Origin: Alphaproteobacteria bacterium
GTDB taxonomy: Bacteria; Pseudomonadota; Alphaproteobacteria; UBA8366; Aestuariispiraceae
NCBI GenBank assembly: GCA_006844765.1
Contig: SPJV01000099.1
Span: 1-64,000 of the forward strand
Reading direction: 5' to 3'
DNA: 64,000 bases
Each line of letters starts with the position of its first letter. The stretch's first letter is position 1. The notes beneath the pieces were generated by a model. The model saw only the letters and a list, made by a program, of their open reading frames with translations. It ran no database searches and was not told the origin of the DNA. The translations under genes were made by a program, and so were the position numbers. Positions 1-9,112 of the stretch are shown here, one piece after another.

Positions 1-23
1 CTGATATCGGGATTAATTCGGGT

Positions 24-650
24 TCAATCTCTTGAGAGGGCGAGATGAGCACCCAGGCCGATGAGGACGGAACCGCCAATCCACCGTGTTACACGTTCTG
101 CCAAGCCGTTGTTTTGCGCCCAGGACATAGCATGTCCGGTCAGGACGATCGCCACGATATCTGCCACTGAGGAGGCCAGATTGACGATTGTGCCGAAGAT
201 CAAAAATTGCGCCCAAACCGGCAGCGATGCCGCCGGATCGACGAATTGCGGTAAGAAGGCAATGAAGAACAAGGCTGTCTTCGGGTTCAGAACCTCAACC
301 AAGGCACTCTGAAAGAATGCCGCATTCTTTGGCGGTGGATTGATGGCGTCGGCACCCGTAATTTTCGGTTTGAAGAGAATACGCGTGCCCAGATAAATCA
401 GATAAACCGCGCCGCCGATTTTAAAGGCCGTGTAAAGAAAAGGCGCTAGTGAAAACAGTGAGGCCAGGCCCAAGGTTGCGGCAATCACATGGACAATGCC
501 ACCGCAATGAATACCAAAGGCGGCGCGCATACCCCCGCGCTTGCCATGCGCCAAGGTCTGGGCGGCGGTGAACAGCAGGGCGGGGCCTGGCATGACAGCG
601 AAAATCAGCGTTGCCGCTGCAAAGGCCAAAAGCGTTTCTAACTCGGGCAT
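24..650 (-). CDS. LysE-family amino-acid/metabolite exporter
   Basis: This 208-residue inner-membrane protein has the LysE/RhtB layout. It opens with a hydrophobic segment carrying the family-typical MPGPALLF motif near residue 20, followed by a glycine-rich loop (GKRGGMRAAFGIHCGG) and four to five further membrane segments. LysE members export amino acids or related small molecules by proton antiport; the substrate cannot be read from sequence. The length is normal for the family (about 205-210). The start lies 3 nt after the stop of the upstream response-regulator gene, so the two are probably co-transcribed. The gene is complete, ending 24 nt from the window edge. Confidence 0.9.
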   Translation of the reverse strand: MPELETLLAFAAATLIFAVMPGPALLFTAAQTLAHGKRGGMRAAFGIHCGGIVHVIAATLGLASLFSLAPFLYTAFKIGGAVYLIYLGTRILFKPKITGADAINPPPKNAAFFQSALVEVLNPKTALFFIAFLPQFVDPAASLPVWAQFLIFGTIVNLASSVADIVAIVLTGHAMSWAQNNGLAERVTRWIGGSVLIGLGAHLALSRD

Positions 651-653
651 TGG

Positions 654-1790
654 CTAGAGTATTTCCTGTGGCTTTGTTTTGTCTTGCTTCATAATTACAT
701 CGACTGGGTCGAAGCCACCCGCATCACGGATGTTTCGCTTCAGCATATCCTGGAATTCAGGGTTAACCAGCCTGGCGCGATCACCGGATTCCATAAACCG
801 CAAGCTTGCCCTCGACAGCTCTTTAACGAGTTCCCGTCCGATTCTACCACCATCACCGCGTGCCCCTTCACGTACGACGGCTTTCAGGGTCATGGAATGG
901 TCGCGGATCAGCTTTACGCATTCATTCGACCGATCGAGATTATGCAAAGTTAACTCGAACAGGGATGTGGAAATCGTTGTAATAACGGGATACCCGAAGA
1001 TTCCGCCCTGACCGCGCAGTTCATGGGCAATGAGGTTGATGCGATCAAAAATCTGACGGCGCATTCCCTCATCAGACATGCGGGCCAATTCAACCTCGCG
1101 CTGAAGCTTGTCAATTGCGGCGGTCGTCCAGTCGATAAAGTCTTCAGAAAAGCTATCGAGCTCCTTTTGGGCCGACATGATCGCCTGAAGGTCAAATCCA
1201 GCATCGGGGCCGATTTTCCGGCGTAAATCTGTCGGCGGGTCGTAGAAACGCACGCCTTTTTCTTTGTCAGACTTCTCTAGATTGCGTTTTTCGTCGTCGC
1301 TCATGTCTTCTCGACGACGACGGTCTGGGCCGAAATACGGGCCCATCTTCACATAGCGGCGGTTGTCAGTGATCGCCGTTATCAGGTGTGTTGCAACAGA
1401 ATCGGCTGCAAAGGGTTTTGAAAGAAACTCATTTACGCCTAGGTCACGGGCGAAACTGACACGTTCCTTGTCGGAGAAGGCGCTCAGCATAAGGAATGGC
1501 ATGAAACGGTTAGGGCTCTCCTTATGACGGCGCACCCAGCGAAGCAGCATTGCCCCGTCAACCGGCTGCATCACCCAGTCAGAGATGATCGCGTCAATCC
1601 CGGCGGCACCGGCCCGGGCCGGATCCTTCTTCGTATCGCGTAGAATCTGCATTGCCTCCGCCCCGTTGGCGGCGCGCAGAACATTTCCAACGCCAAGGCT
1701 TCGCAGAATCGAGGCGAGGAGCGTTCGGATTTCCATATGGTCTTCGACCAACAGGATTGTAAAAAATTGAAACCCGCTCATACCCCCCAT
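654..1790 (-). CDS. Response regulator with C-terminal Hpt-like helical domain
   Basis: This 378-residue protein has an N-terminal CheY-like receiver (about residues 10-140) with the acidic pair after ILLVED, a phospho-acceptor Asp in IISDWVM and a conserved Lys in LSKPF. A charged linker containing FGPDRRRR, a motif seen in many alphaproteobacterial signalling proteins, follows. The C-terminal half is helical and contains IAHELRGQGGIFGYP, which resembles the HxLKG phospho-histidine site of Hpt domains. There is no DNA-binding or GGDEF output. It may therefore be a phosphorelay intermediate. No cognate kinase adjoins it. The start codon has no clear ribosome site, and a second ATG lies three codons inside. 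Confidence 0.8.
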   Translation of the reverse strand: MGGMSGFQFFTILLVEDHMEIRTLLASILRSLGVGNVLRAANGAEAMQILRDTKKDPARAGAAGIDAIISDWVMQPVDGAMLLRWVRRHKESPNRFMPFLMLSAFSDKERVSFARDLGVNEFLSKPFAADSVATHLITAITDNRRYVKMGPYFGPDRRRREDMSDDEKRNLEKSDKEKGVRFYDPPTDLRRKIGPDAGFDLQAIMSAQKELDSFSEDFIDWTTAAIDKLQREVELARMSDEGMRRQIFDRINLIAHELRGQGGIFGYPVITTISTSLFELTLHNLDRSNECVKLIRDHSMTLKAVVREGARGDGGRIGRELVKELSRASLRFMESGDRARLVNPEFQDMLKRNIRDAGGFDPVDVIMKQDKTKPQEIL

Positions 1791-1909
1791 CCATTGGCTA
1801 TAGCGTGTCTGTTATCCCCTCGACCATAGTGGCTTTACTGGGCAGGTATTTCCATGAAGACCTTCACAAAAGACAAAAAAAGTTTCGAATTAACCGAAGG
1901 GTGACAGCC

Positions 1910-2863
1910 CTAGGTCTTTTCAGCCAACAGACACAACCAATCATGGGCGATCGTCGCCGCTGCGATGGCTGTAATCTCCGCATGATCGTAAGATGGGGCA
2001 ACTTCTACAACATCGCCGCCCCGCCAATTCAGAGCGCCAAGGCCCCGCAGAATGCCAAGTGCCTGGGCGCTGGACAATCCACCTGCAACCGGTGTGCCGG
2101 TGCCAGGCGCAAAGGCAGGGTCCAGACAATCAATATCGAAGGTCAGGTAAGCCGGCGCATCACCAACGGCTTCCAAGGTCTTGTCGATAACAGCTTGCAC
2201 CCCGTTTTCATGTACCCAGGGGGCATCCATGATGTTGAAGCCATAGTCATCGTCATTCCAGGTTCGAAGCCCGATTTGAACCGACCGTTCCGGCACAACG
2301 ATTCCTTCGTTTACAGCGCGGGTGAACATCGATCCGTGGTCAAGCCTGGTGCCATCATCCGGCCAAGTGTCGCAATGGGCATCGAAATGCACGATGCTCA
2401 TCGGGCCGTATTTCTCGGCATAGGCGCGCAGCACGGGATAGGTCACATAATGGTCACCGCCGAAGGCGAGAGTCTTTACATCCTCAGCAAGGATGCTGGC
2501 GATATCACGGGAGATGATATCTGAAATCTGATCTGCGTGGCCGCCGTCAAAATAGATATCACCCCAATCGATGATCCCAAGTTCCTTGAACAGATCGACA
2601 CCGGAAGGGAAGGGCTTCAGCTCTGCCAGTTGGACGGAGCCGGCGCGCACCGCACGGGGGCCGAGCCTTGCACCGGGGCGGTAGGTGGTTGCCAAATCGA
2701 AAGGAATACCAACGATGGCCACATCTGCACCGGTCAGGTCGCGGGTATATTTGCGTCGCAAGAAGCTCAGCGCGCCGGAATAGGTGTTATCCAGACCTCT
2801 GTCCCGAATATCGTTGATGCGAAACGATTGATCGCCTTCGACCTCTGTATCACTGACCGGCAT
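1910..2863 (-). CDS. speB: Agmatinase / ureohydrolase (arginase family)
   Basis: This binuclear-manganese ureohydrolase probably converts agmatine to putrescine and urea, although guanidinobutyrase or a related specificity is possible. The metal-ligand motifs are all present: GGDH, DAHCD and DIDCLDPA, with the downstream glutamate region VVEVAP. The frame is open further upstream, but I chose the ATG at 2863 (317 residues, the usual SpeB length). It has a GGCGGAG ribosome site about 9 nt upstream, whereas the upstream extension is low-similarity sequence. It stands alone on the minus strand. A PLP decarboxylase of polyamine type lies 17 kb away. Confidence 0.88.
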   Translation of the reverse strand: MPVSDTEVEGDQSFRINDIRDRGLDNTYSGALSFLRRKYTRDLTGADVAIVGIPFDLATTYRPGARLGPRAVRAGSVQLAELKPFPSGVDLFKELGIIDWGDIYFDGGHADQISDIISRDIASILAEDVKTLAFGGDHYVTYPVLRAYAEKYGPMSIVHFDAHCDTWPDDGTRLDHGSMFTRAVNEGIVVPERSVQIGLRTWNDDDYGFNIMDAPWVHENGVQAVIDKTLEAVGDAPAYLTFDIDCLDPAFAPGTGTPVAGGLSSAQALGILRGLGALNWRGGDVVEVAPSYDHAEITAIAAATIAHDWLCLLAEKT

Positions 2864-2990
2864 GGCTTCGAACTCCGCCTTGACTTGATTTGTTGTTGAT
2901 CGCCGGGACAATAGCAGCGCTCTCCCGCACTTGGAAAGCGACTCCAATGCATGGGACAGAGGACATTGGGGAAAGAGCTGTACGCCAGAT

Positions 2991-3449
2991 TCAGTGGGCG
3001 GCTTTGACCGTTAGCGTCGCGCCCTGCACATCAGTGATTTCAACCTTCGCGCCGGCGATGAAGTCCGAACCGTCTTCGGAGACACAAGACCAACTGGAAT
3101 CGCCGAGCGTGACGCGCCCGCGCCCCCCTTTCATCGTGTCTGAAACGATTACCGTCTGGCCGATATGCTGGGCACCGCGGCGGTTCAAGGTTTCGTCGGC
3201 AACTTCAGGCGGGTTTTTGCGCTGCCAAAGGCGGAAACCAATAGCGGCGGCAAGCGATGTTCCTGCGAAAATGATCAGTTGTGCCTGCCAACTCATGTCG
3301 GGGAAGGGCAGCATGATCAGCCCGACCAGGCCAGCCCCAATCCCCAGGAACATGAAGAATGTGCCGGGCACAGCGATTTCCAGGCCGATTAAGACCAACC
3401 CAATCGCCCACCATTGCCAGAATTCCATCTGGGTCAGGAATTGTGCCAT
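2991..3449 (-). CDS. NfeD-family membrane protein
   Basis: This 152-residue protein has two or three membrane segments in its first half (FWQWWAIGLVLIGLEI, FMFLGIGAGLVGLI and a third near residue 65). A soluble beta-rich C-terminal domain of the OB-fold NfeD type follows (residues about 85-152, RRGAQHIGQTVIVSD). NfeD proteins are partners of stomatin/SPFH proteins in membrane microdomains. The gene lies 36 nt downstream of an SPFH gene on the same strand, the classic pairing, and has an AAAGGAGAA ribosome site. It is the short NfeD form, without the ClpP-class protease domain. Confidence 0.9.
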   Translation of the reverse strand: MAQFLTQMEFWQWWAIGLVLIGLEIAVPGTFFMFLGIGAGLVGLIMLPFPDMSWQAQLIIFAGTSLAAAIGFRLWQRKNPPEVADETLNRRGAQHIGQTVIVSDTMKGGRGRVTLGDSSWSCVSEDGSDFIAGAKVEITDVQGATLTVKAAH

Positions 3450-3485
3450 GGCCGCTTCTCCTTTTCTTTTATCTCAGGCTTCTGA

Positions 3486-4457
3486 TCACGCTTTGTCGTC
3501 GAGCTCGAGCGGTTCTTTCGGGGTCGGATTGAAGCTTTCCTTCGCGATTTCTGCGATACCGGCGATTGAGCCCATCAGGCCAGATGCTTCAACCGGCATC
3601 ATCAGGACTTTCTGATTTGGAGCACTGGCGAGTTTGCCCAGCACATCGGCATATTTTTGGGCGACGAAATAGTTGATCGCCTGCACATCACCACGCGAAA
3701 TCGCTTCGGAGACAAAGGCGGTCGCTTTTGCTTCCGCTTCGGCTTCACGCTCGCGCGCTTCGGCATCGCGGAACGCGGATTCCTTGCGGCCCTCGGCTTC
3801 CAGAATGGCAGCTTGCTTTTCGCCATCAGCCTTCAGGATCGCCGCTTGTTTGAGGCCTTCCGCCTCCAAGATATTTGCCCGTTTTTCCCGTTCCGCCTTC
3901 ATCTGACGGGCCATGGAATCAACCAAGTCACGCGGCGGGGTGATGTCTTTGATCTCAATCCGGGTGACTTTGACGCCCCAGGGGTTGGTTGCATGATCGA
4001 CAACAGTCAAAAGCCGAGAGTTAATGTCATCCCGCTCGGACAGGACATGATCCAAATCCAATGAGCCCATGACAGTCCGGATATTGGTCATGGTCAGGTT
4101 CAGGATTGCGCGATCCAGATTGTTGACTTCATAGGCCGATTTTGCAGCATCCAGGACCTGGAAGAAGACCACACCATCGGCCGTGACCATGGCGTTGTCC
4201 TTGGTAATAACTTCCTGGCTTGGGACATCCACCACGGTTTCCCGCATATTGACCTGGGCACCGATCTTGTCGACGACGGGGATGATCAGATTTAGTCCTG
4301 GCTTCAGGGTTCGTGTGTAGCGACCAAACCGTTCGACCGTGTGTTCCATACCTTGTGGGATAGACTTGATCCCTGAATAGACCAGGAAAAGCGCAATAAG
4401 AACAAAGACGACGACGAAGACGGCAAAACCGTCAATTGATAGGGCTGAAATATCCAT
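3486..4457 (-). CDS. SPFH/band 7 (stomatin-like, paraslipin) membrane protein
   Basis: This 323-residue protein has one N-terminal membrane anchor (residues about 10-30). A band 7/SPFH domain follows with typical motifs (YSGIKSIPQGMEHTVERFGRY, VNMRETVVDVPSQEVITKDN), and then a long coiled-coil rich in Ala, Glu and Lys repeats (AILEAEGLKQAAILKADGEKQ). Stomatins oligomerise into membrane rings and scaffold protease or lipid microdomains. A strong AAGGAGAG ribosome site precedes the ATG. It is the first gene of a two-gene operon with NfeD. Function beyond membrane quality control is inferred. Confidence 0.92.
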   Translation of the reverse strand: MDISALSIDGFAVFVVVFVLIALFLVYSGIKSIPQGMEHTVERFGRYTRTLKPGLNLIIPVVDKIGAQVNMRETVVDVPSQEVITKDNAMVTADGVVFFQVLDAAKSAYEVNNLDRAILNLTMTNIRTVMGSLDLDHVLSERDDINSRLLTVVDHATNPWGVKVTRIEIKDITPPRDLVDSMARQMKAEREKRANILEAEGLKQAAILKADGEKQAAILEAEGRKESAFRDAEAREREAEAEAKATAFVSEAISRGDVQAINYFVAQKYADVLGKLASAPNQKVLMMPVEASGLMGSIAGIAEIAKESFNPTPKEPLELDDKA

Positions 4458-4526
4458 GTATCTCTCCTTTCAAAATTGCCTTAGCGAGTAAATCGACTGC
4501 TTAATCACTTATAGGATATGGGGTTG

Positions 4527-5690
4527 TCAGCCCCGGTTTTCCAGAAAAATCCCCAATTTTTCGACGGCAAGATCCAGAACCTCGTCCTTCTTGCAGAAGC
4601 AGAAACGGACATAGTTTTTTTCGTCCGCGTTGCGATAGAATGCGCTCATCGGGACGGCAGCGACGCCGGCTTTCGTGGTGATGGTCTCGCAGAAGGCAAT
4701 GTCGCCCTCGTCGAACCCGACGGAGCGGATATCAGCGGATATGAAATAGGTTCCCTGGCAGGGCGCTGTCTCAAATCCGATATGTTTAAGGCCGCTCTCG
4801 ATCCTGTCACGCTTGGCCTTCATCTCGGCTGTCAGGCCATCGAAATAGGTGTCATCCATGGTCAAGCCATGCGCGACAGCTTTCTGCAGATTTGGCGGTG
4901 TCGTGAAGGTCACGAATTGATGCGCCTTCGATATGGCGCCCAGCAGGTTTGGCGCGGCCGTCACATAGCCGACCTTCCATCCGGTCAACGAGAAGCTCTT
5001 CCCCGCCGATCCAATGCGCACACAGCGATCCCGCATGCCCGGCAAAGTCATCAGCGGAATATGCGGTTGATCGAAGGCGATATGCTCATAGACCTCGTCA
5101 CAGACGGCATAGGCGTCGAACTCAATCAACAAATCTGCCAGGAATTGCAGCTCATCCTTGCGATAGACCTTTGCGGCCGGGTTTTGCGGATTGTTGAGCA
5201 GTAACAGCTTCGTCTTGTCGGAAAAGGCTTCGCGCAACGCGTCGCGATCCAGCTCCCAATCCGGTGGGGTGACGCGCACAAGCTTCGGAACACCGCCGGC
5301 CCGCCGGATCATCGGCAGGTAACAATCATAGAGCGGCTCGATCAGGACAACCTCATCACCGGGCTCAATCAGCCCCATTAGGCTATCCGCCAAGGCTTCT
5401 GTTGCGCCGGATGTGATCATGACTTCGGTCTGCCAGTCGAAATCCAGATCATAGAAGCGCTTGTTATGGGCGGCGACCGCCTGGCGGAGGGCGGGAATAC
5501 CCAGCATCGGCGGATACTGGTTCGGTCCGTCGATCAAGGCCTCAGCGGCGATGCGTCGGATTTCTTCCGGTCCGTCGGTATCTGGGAAGCCTTGCCCCAG
5601 ATTGACGGCACCATGTTCGATCGCCAATCGGGACATCAGCTCAAAGACGGTGACGCCGTAGGAAGAGAGTATGGAGTTTGCAGCTTTCAT
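4527..5690 (-). CDS. Class I/II PLP-dependent aminotransferase (methionine/kynurenine type)
   Basis: This 387-residue fold-type I aminotransferase has the N-terminal signature AVNLGQGFPD, the cofactor-binding aspartate region DAYAVCDEVYEHI, the PLP lysine in SAGKSFSLTGWKVGY, and a C-terminal substrate-carboxylate arginine in YVRFCFC. The GQGFPD start and GSAGKSFS signature fit the YbdL/kynurenine-glutamine transaminase subgroup, which uses Met, Phe, Gln or kynurenine. It appears monocistronic on the minus strand. The exact substrate is inference. Confidence 0.88.
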   Translation of the reverse strand: MKAANSILSSYGVTVFELMSRLAIEHGAVNLGQGFPDTDGPEEIRRIAAEALIDGPNQYPPMLGIPALRQAVAAHNKRFYDLDFDWQTEVMITSGATEALADSLMGLIEPGDEVVLIEPLYDCYLPMIRRAGGVPKLVRVTPPDWELDRDALREAFSDKTKLLLLNNPQNPAAKVYRKDELQFLADLLIEFDAYAVCDEVYEHIAFDQPHIPLMTLPGMRDRCVRIGSAGKSFSLTGWKVGYVTAAPNLLGAISKAHQFVTFTTPPNLQKAVAHGLTMDDTYFDGLTAEMKAKRDRIESGLKHIGFETAPCQGTYFISADIRSVGFDEGDIAFCETITTKAGVAAVPMSAFYRNADEKNYVRFCFCKKDEVLDLAVEKLGIFLENRG

Positions 5691-5710
5691 GAGGCTGGAC
5701 CCTAAAGGCT

Positions 5711-5745
5711 AACGCGCGTGCCTCCAAGAGGGAAGCACGCGCGTT
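5711..5745 (-). terminator. Hairpin downstream of dctM
   Basis: AACGCGCGTGC and GCACGCGCGTT form an 11-bp perfect stem around a 13-nt loop, 34 nt past the dctM stop. The minus-strand flank after the stem is AGCCTTTAGG, a weak U-run. It is a probable terminator or 3' mRNA-stabilising element of the TRAP operon. Confidence 0.5.
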
Positions 5746-5778
5746 TCGGCAGGAATTTCAACTGTGGTGAATTCCAGT

Positions 5779-7146
5779 TTACTGGGTAATCACCTCCGGT
5801 CCCATCAAGGCATGCGGGATCACGGTCGAAATCCACGGGATATAGGTCACCAGGATTAGGAAGATGAACAGGATCGCCAACCAGGGCATCGCGGCCTTGA
5901 CCACCGACATGACCGGCATCCCCGCCACGCCTGACGTGACGAAGAGGTTCAGCCCGACAGGCGGGGTGATCATCCCGATCTCCATATTCACCACCATGAT
6001 AATGCCGAGATGGATCGGATCGATACCCAACTGAATCGCAATCGGGAAAACCAGCGGGGCGACAATGACGATCAGCCCGGACGGCTCCATGAACTGCCCG
6101 CCGATCAGCAGGATCAGGTTGACGATGATCAGGAAGACAATCGGCCCGAAACCGGCATCCAGCATCAACCCGGCAATCGATTGCGGGATCTGCTCTTCCG
6201 TCAGCACATGTTTCAGGATCAACGCATTGGCGATGATGAACATCAGCATCACCGACAGCTTGCCGGCTTCCAGCAAGGTTTTCTTCGTATCCTCATGCCA
6301 GAGCGCTCGGACGGAATGCAGGATATTGCCAACTACGCCATAGCTCCGCCCTTCCTTGAATGGCCCCATGTCGCGATAGACGAAATTGGCGATTACGAAG
6401 GCATAGACGGCGGAGACCGCAGCGGCTTCGGTTGGCGTGAAGATACCGCCATAAATCCCGCCCAGGATGATGACGATCAGGAACAGTCCCCACCCGGCGT
6501 CGCGGGCGGAACTAAGAATTTCCCCTAAACCGGCGAAGGGTTGGGCCGGTAGCTTCTTCCAGCGTGCGGCGACATAGATACCGATCATCAGCATGAACCC
6601 GGCCATCAGGCCTGGGATGATGCCGGCCAGGAACATGCGTCCGACAGAGACATCAACGGCGGCCGCATAGACCACCATGACGATGGAGGGGGGGATCAGA
6701 ATACCGAGTGTGCCAGCATTACAGATGACCCCGGCAGCAAATTCCTTCGTGTAGCCGACCTGCCGCATGGCTGCGATGATGATCGTTCCGATGGCAACCA
6801 CGGTTGCGGGCGACGATCCGCTAAGCGCGGCGAAGAGCATACAGGCGAACACACCGGCAATGGCCAAGCCGCCCCGGAAATGTCCGACACAGGCAATGGC
6901 GAAGCGGATGATCCGCTGGGCGACACCGCCGGTCGACATGAAAGCCGATGCCAGGATGAAGAAGGGAATCGCAAGCAGCGTATAATGGCCTTCAAAGGCG
7001 GAGAACAGTGTCTGCGCGACTGACGCCAGGGAAGCATCGGAATAGGCCAACAGGAAGAAAATGCTGGCGAGGCCCAGCGATACCGCGATGGGAACGCCAA
7101 TCGCAAGTAAGGCGATGACGATCAAGAATAAGAAGAGCGCTTCCAT
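5779..7146 (-). CDS. dctM: TRAP transporter large permease (DctM)
   Basis: This 455-residue integral membrane protein with about 12 hydrophobic segments is the ion-coupled transport subunit of a tripartite TRAP carrier. DctM signatures include ALSGSSPATVVAIGTI near residue 110 and the TPPVGLNLFV stretch near the C-terminus. It partners DctQ and the periplasmic binding protein encoded just upstream. The start lies 5 nt after the dctQ stop. A central insertion near residues 255-290 (FVYRDMGPFKEGRSYG) makes it slightly longer than the common 425-430 residues. Confidence 0.95.
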   Translation of the reverse strand: MEALFLFLIVIALLAIGVPIAVSLGLASIFFLLAYSDASLASVAQTLFSAFEGHYTLLAIPFFILASAFMSTGGVAQRIIRFAIACVGHFRGGLAIAGVFACMLFAALSGSSPATVVAIGTIIIAAMRQVGYTKEFAAGVICNAGTLGILIPPSIVMVVYAAAVDVSVGRMFLAGIIPGLMAGFMLMIGIYVAARWKKLPAQPFAGLGEILSSARDAGWGLFLIVIILGGIYGGIFTPTEAAAVSAVYAFVIANFVYRDMGPFKEGRSYGVVGNILHSVRALWHEDTKKTLLEAGKLSVMLMFIIANALILKHVLTEEQIPQSIAGLMLDAGFGPIVFLIIVNLILLIGGQFMEPSGLIVIVAPLVFPIAIQLGIDPIHLGIIMVVNMEIGMITPPVGLNLFVTSGVAGMPVMSVVKAAMPWLAILFIFLILVTYIPWISTVIPHALMGPEVITQ

Positions 7147-7151
7147 CGATC

Positions 7152-7793
7152 TTATCCTTCCTTGCCTGGGTTGTTGGCCTTACCTGGGTTGCCGGCAGCG
7201 GCAGCAGCGGCGTCTTCGATGGCGTCCTCCACCTCATGGCTGACGATGATCAGTGCTTGGCGGTCGGTTACGATCCGCCAGCCGGCTTCCAGGAACCGGA
7301 ACAGCAGCAGTGCAACACCCAAGGGCAGCGCGAAATAGGGAACGAAGCGCGGCAGTTTCTCATAGGCTTCGCCATCATTGGTGTAGGTGGCGATCCATTG
7401 TAGCCAGGACGGCATGGGCACATCATTGGTTTCCAGGAAGGAAAGCTGGAAGGCAAATTTGGACCAGTAATCCCAACTCCCTTTCAACAGCAATAGTGCG
7501 AAGAGGAGACAGGCGGCAACCGCCAGCAGGGTCGCAATTTTGCGCAGCCTGGGCGGCAGGGCGGTAACCACGGCATCGACCCCTAAATGCGCCGTGATCT
7601 TGACGCAGTAGGACATGCCGATCAGCACGAGCCAGGCGAACAGGAACACAGTCGTTTCCAGTGCCCATAGGATATTGTCGTTGAAAACATAACGCGCGAT
7701 GACATTGGCAAAGGTAATCAGGGTCATCACGCCGAGGATGCCGGCAATCAGCGTTTCCTCAATCGAATTGACGATACGTCCAAGCCGTTCCAT
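7152..7793 (-). CDS. dctQ: TRAP transporter small permease (DctQ)
   Basis: This 213-residue protein has four membrane segments, including TLITFANVIARYVF and the family-typical LVLIGMSYCVKITAHLGVDAV. It bridges binding protein and DctM in the membrane. The frame is open to 7874, but the ATG at 7793 is preceded by a strong GGGAGGTGG ribosome site and starts at the usual DctQ N-terminus. There is an extended loop between the third and fourth segments (residues about 115-150). The C-terminus is an Ala-rich tail ending NPGKANNPGKEG. Confidence 0.92.
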   Translation of the reverse strand: MERLGRIVNSIEETLIAGILGVMTLITFANVIARYVFNDNILWALETTVFLFAWLVLIGMSYCVKITAHLGVDAVVTALPPRLRKIATLLAVAACLLFALLLLKGSWDYWSKFAFQLSFLETNDVPMPSWLQWIATYTNDGEAYEKLPRFVPYFALPLGVALLLFRFLEAGWRIVTDRQALIIVSHEVEDAIEDAAAAAAGNPGKANNPGKEG

Positions 7794-7903
7794 GTGCCAC
7801 CTCCCTTTGTGCCTTGTATTTTCAGGGCACCTTATCAGATCGTTGACTGCAGGGGTCTGGGCATATGCCCCCATCGCCGCAGTAAACGAGGCTCCCTAAC
7901 GTC

Positions 7904-7935
7904 GACGCCGCCCCGCCATCGGCGGAGGCGGCGTC
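7904..7935 (-). promoter_or_regulatory. GC-rich stem-loop between dctP and dctQ
   Basis: The 32 bases fold into 9 bp, one bulged T, 5 bp and a 3-nt loop, almost entirely G-C. No U-run follows on the minus strand. A hairpin at this place is typical of TRAP operons, where it limits read-through or protects the dctP transcript so that the binding protein is made in excess. Confidence 0.55.
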
Positions 7936-7966
7936 TCAATTAGGTAAAGATACGTCAGATTGAAGT

Positions 7967-7985
7967 TCGAAAGCAGTGCTTTCGA
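7967..7985 (-). promoter_or_regulatory. Second stem-loop 3' of dctP
   Basis: TCGAAAGC and GCTTTCGA form an 8-bp perfect stem with a 3-nt loop, 34 nt after the dctP stop. With the GC hairpin at 7904-7935 it forms a double stem-loop spacer between dctP and dctQ. Confidence 0.45.
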
Positions 7986-8018
7986 TTTTCGCTTACTTGT
8001 CTGACATAGCTGCCAGAC

Positions 8019-9026
8019 TTAGTTGCCAGACGTGGCGGCATCGATGATGTCTTTGCCGATATCGCCTTCGAACTGTGCCCAAACCGGCTTCATGGCTTCA
8101 ACCCACTGGGCCCGTTGGTCAGCGGTCAGCTGGCGGACTTCGGTGCCGGCTTCAATGATCAACTGCTTGTTCTTCTCGTTAACCGCAGTGGATTCGGCGT
8201 TCCGCGTGGCGGTGACTTCATCCAGAATGGTTTTCAGCTGGGTGCGGACATCATCCGGAAGGCCTTGCCAGAATTCAGCAGAGGTTACGACCAGATAATC
8301 GATGATGCCGTGGTTGCTTTCCGTCACGCCATCCTGAACTTCGAAGAACTTCTTACCGTAGATGTTGGACCAGGTGTTTTCCTGACCGTCGATGACGCCG
8401 GTTTGCAGGCCGCCATAGACTTCCTTGAAGGACATTTTCTGCGGGTTGCCGCCAACCGCTTCGAACTGCGCTTTCAGCACGTCGGAAGCCTGGATGCGGA
8501 ACTTCAGGCCCTTCGCATCAGATGGAACTATCAGCGGCTTGTTGGCGGACAACTGCTTCATGCCATTGTGCCAGAAAGCCAGACCCTGCAGGCCCTTTTT
8601 GCGCATGGAGTTCTTCAGCTTCTGACCGGTTTCGGAAGCCTGGAAACGCTCGACTGCCTTGATGTCTTCGAAGACGAAAGGCAGATCGAAGATGCGGAAG
8701 CTTTTGGTGTATTTCTCGAACTTCGACAGAGACGGCGCAGCCAGCTGAACGTCGCCAAGCAACAGGGCTTCCAGAACTTTGTTGTCATCATAAAGCTGAG
8801 AGTTCGGAAAAACTTCCAGGCAAGCCTTGCCATTCATTTCTTCATTGACCCGCTTCTCAAGAAGCGATGCGGCAATCCCTTTCGGGTGTTTGTCGGTGTT
8901 GGTCACGTGGCTGAACTTGATGACGATCTCGCCGTCCTGGCAAGCGTCCGAAGCGGAAGCCGGACCCGTTGCGACAACACTCAACGCGGCACCGGCGCCC
9001 AGCAGCGCCATTGTAAACTTCTTCAT
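8019..9026 (-). CDS. dctP: TRAP transporter substrate-binding protein (DctP)
   Basis: This 335-residue periplasmic solute receptor has a Sec signal peptide (MKKFTMALLGAGAALSVV, cleavage near ASA-S at residue 26). The mature DctP fold follows, with EVFPNSQLYDD, LKFRIQASDVLKAQFEAVG (the conserved carboxylate-binding Arg is in this stretch) and VIDGQENTWSNIY. The neighbouring DctBD pair suggests C4-dicarboxylates (succinate, fumarate, malate), but TRAP receptors also bind other carboxylates. Transcription probably starts from the sigma-54 promoter at 9113-9127. Confidence 0.95.
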   Translation of the reverse strand: MKKFTMALLGAGAALSVVATGPASASDACQDGEIVIKFSHVTNTDKHPKGIAASLLEKRVNEEMNGKACLEVFPNSQLYDDNKVLEALLLGDVQLAAPSLSKFEKYTKSFRIFDLPFVFEDIKAVERFQASETGQKLKNSMRKKGLQGLAFWHNGMKQLSANKPLIVPSDAKGLKFRIQASDVLKAQFEAVGGNPQKMSFKEVYGGLQTGVIDGQENTWSNIYGKKFFEVQDGVTESNHGIIDYLVVTSAEFWQGLPDDVRTQLKTILDEVTATRNAESTAVNEKNKQLIIEAGTEVRQLTADQRAQWVEAMKPVWAQFEGDIGKDIIDAATSGN

Positions 9027-9112
9027 CTATTCCTCCCTTGGCCGCTCGGGCCGTTCGGTTTGTCAGTTGTCCACCCCGCATTGATTTGCGGTTATTAGAC
9101 AGCCTGACAATG

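Noticed and set aside
8115..9098. 327-residue plus-strand frame opposite dctP
   Set aside because: Codon-mirror shadow of a high-confidence gene, with low-complexity, atypical protein.
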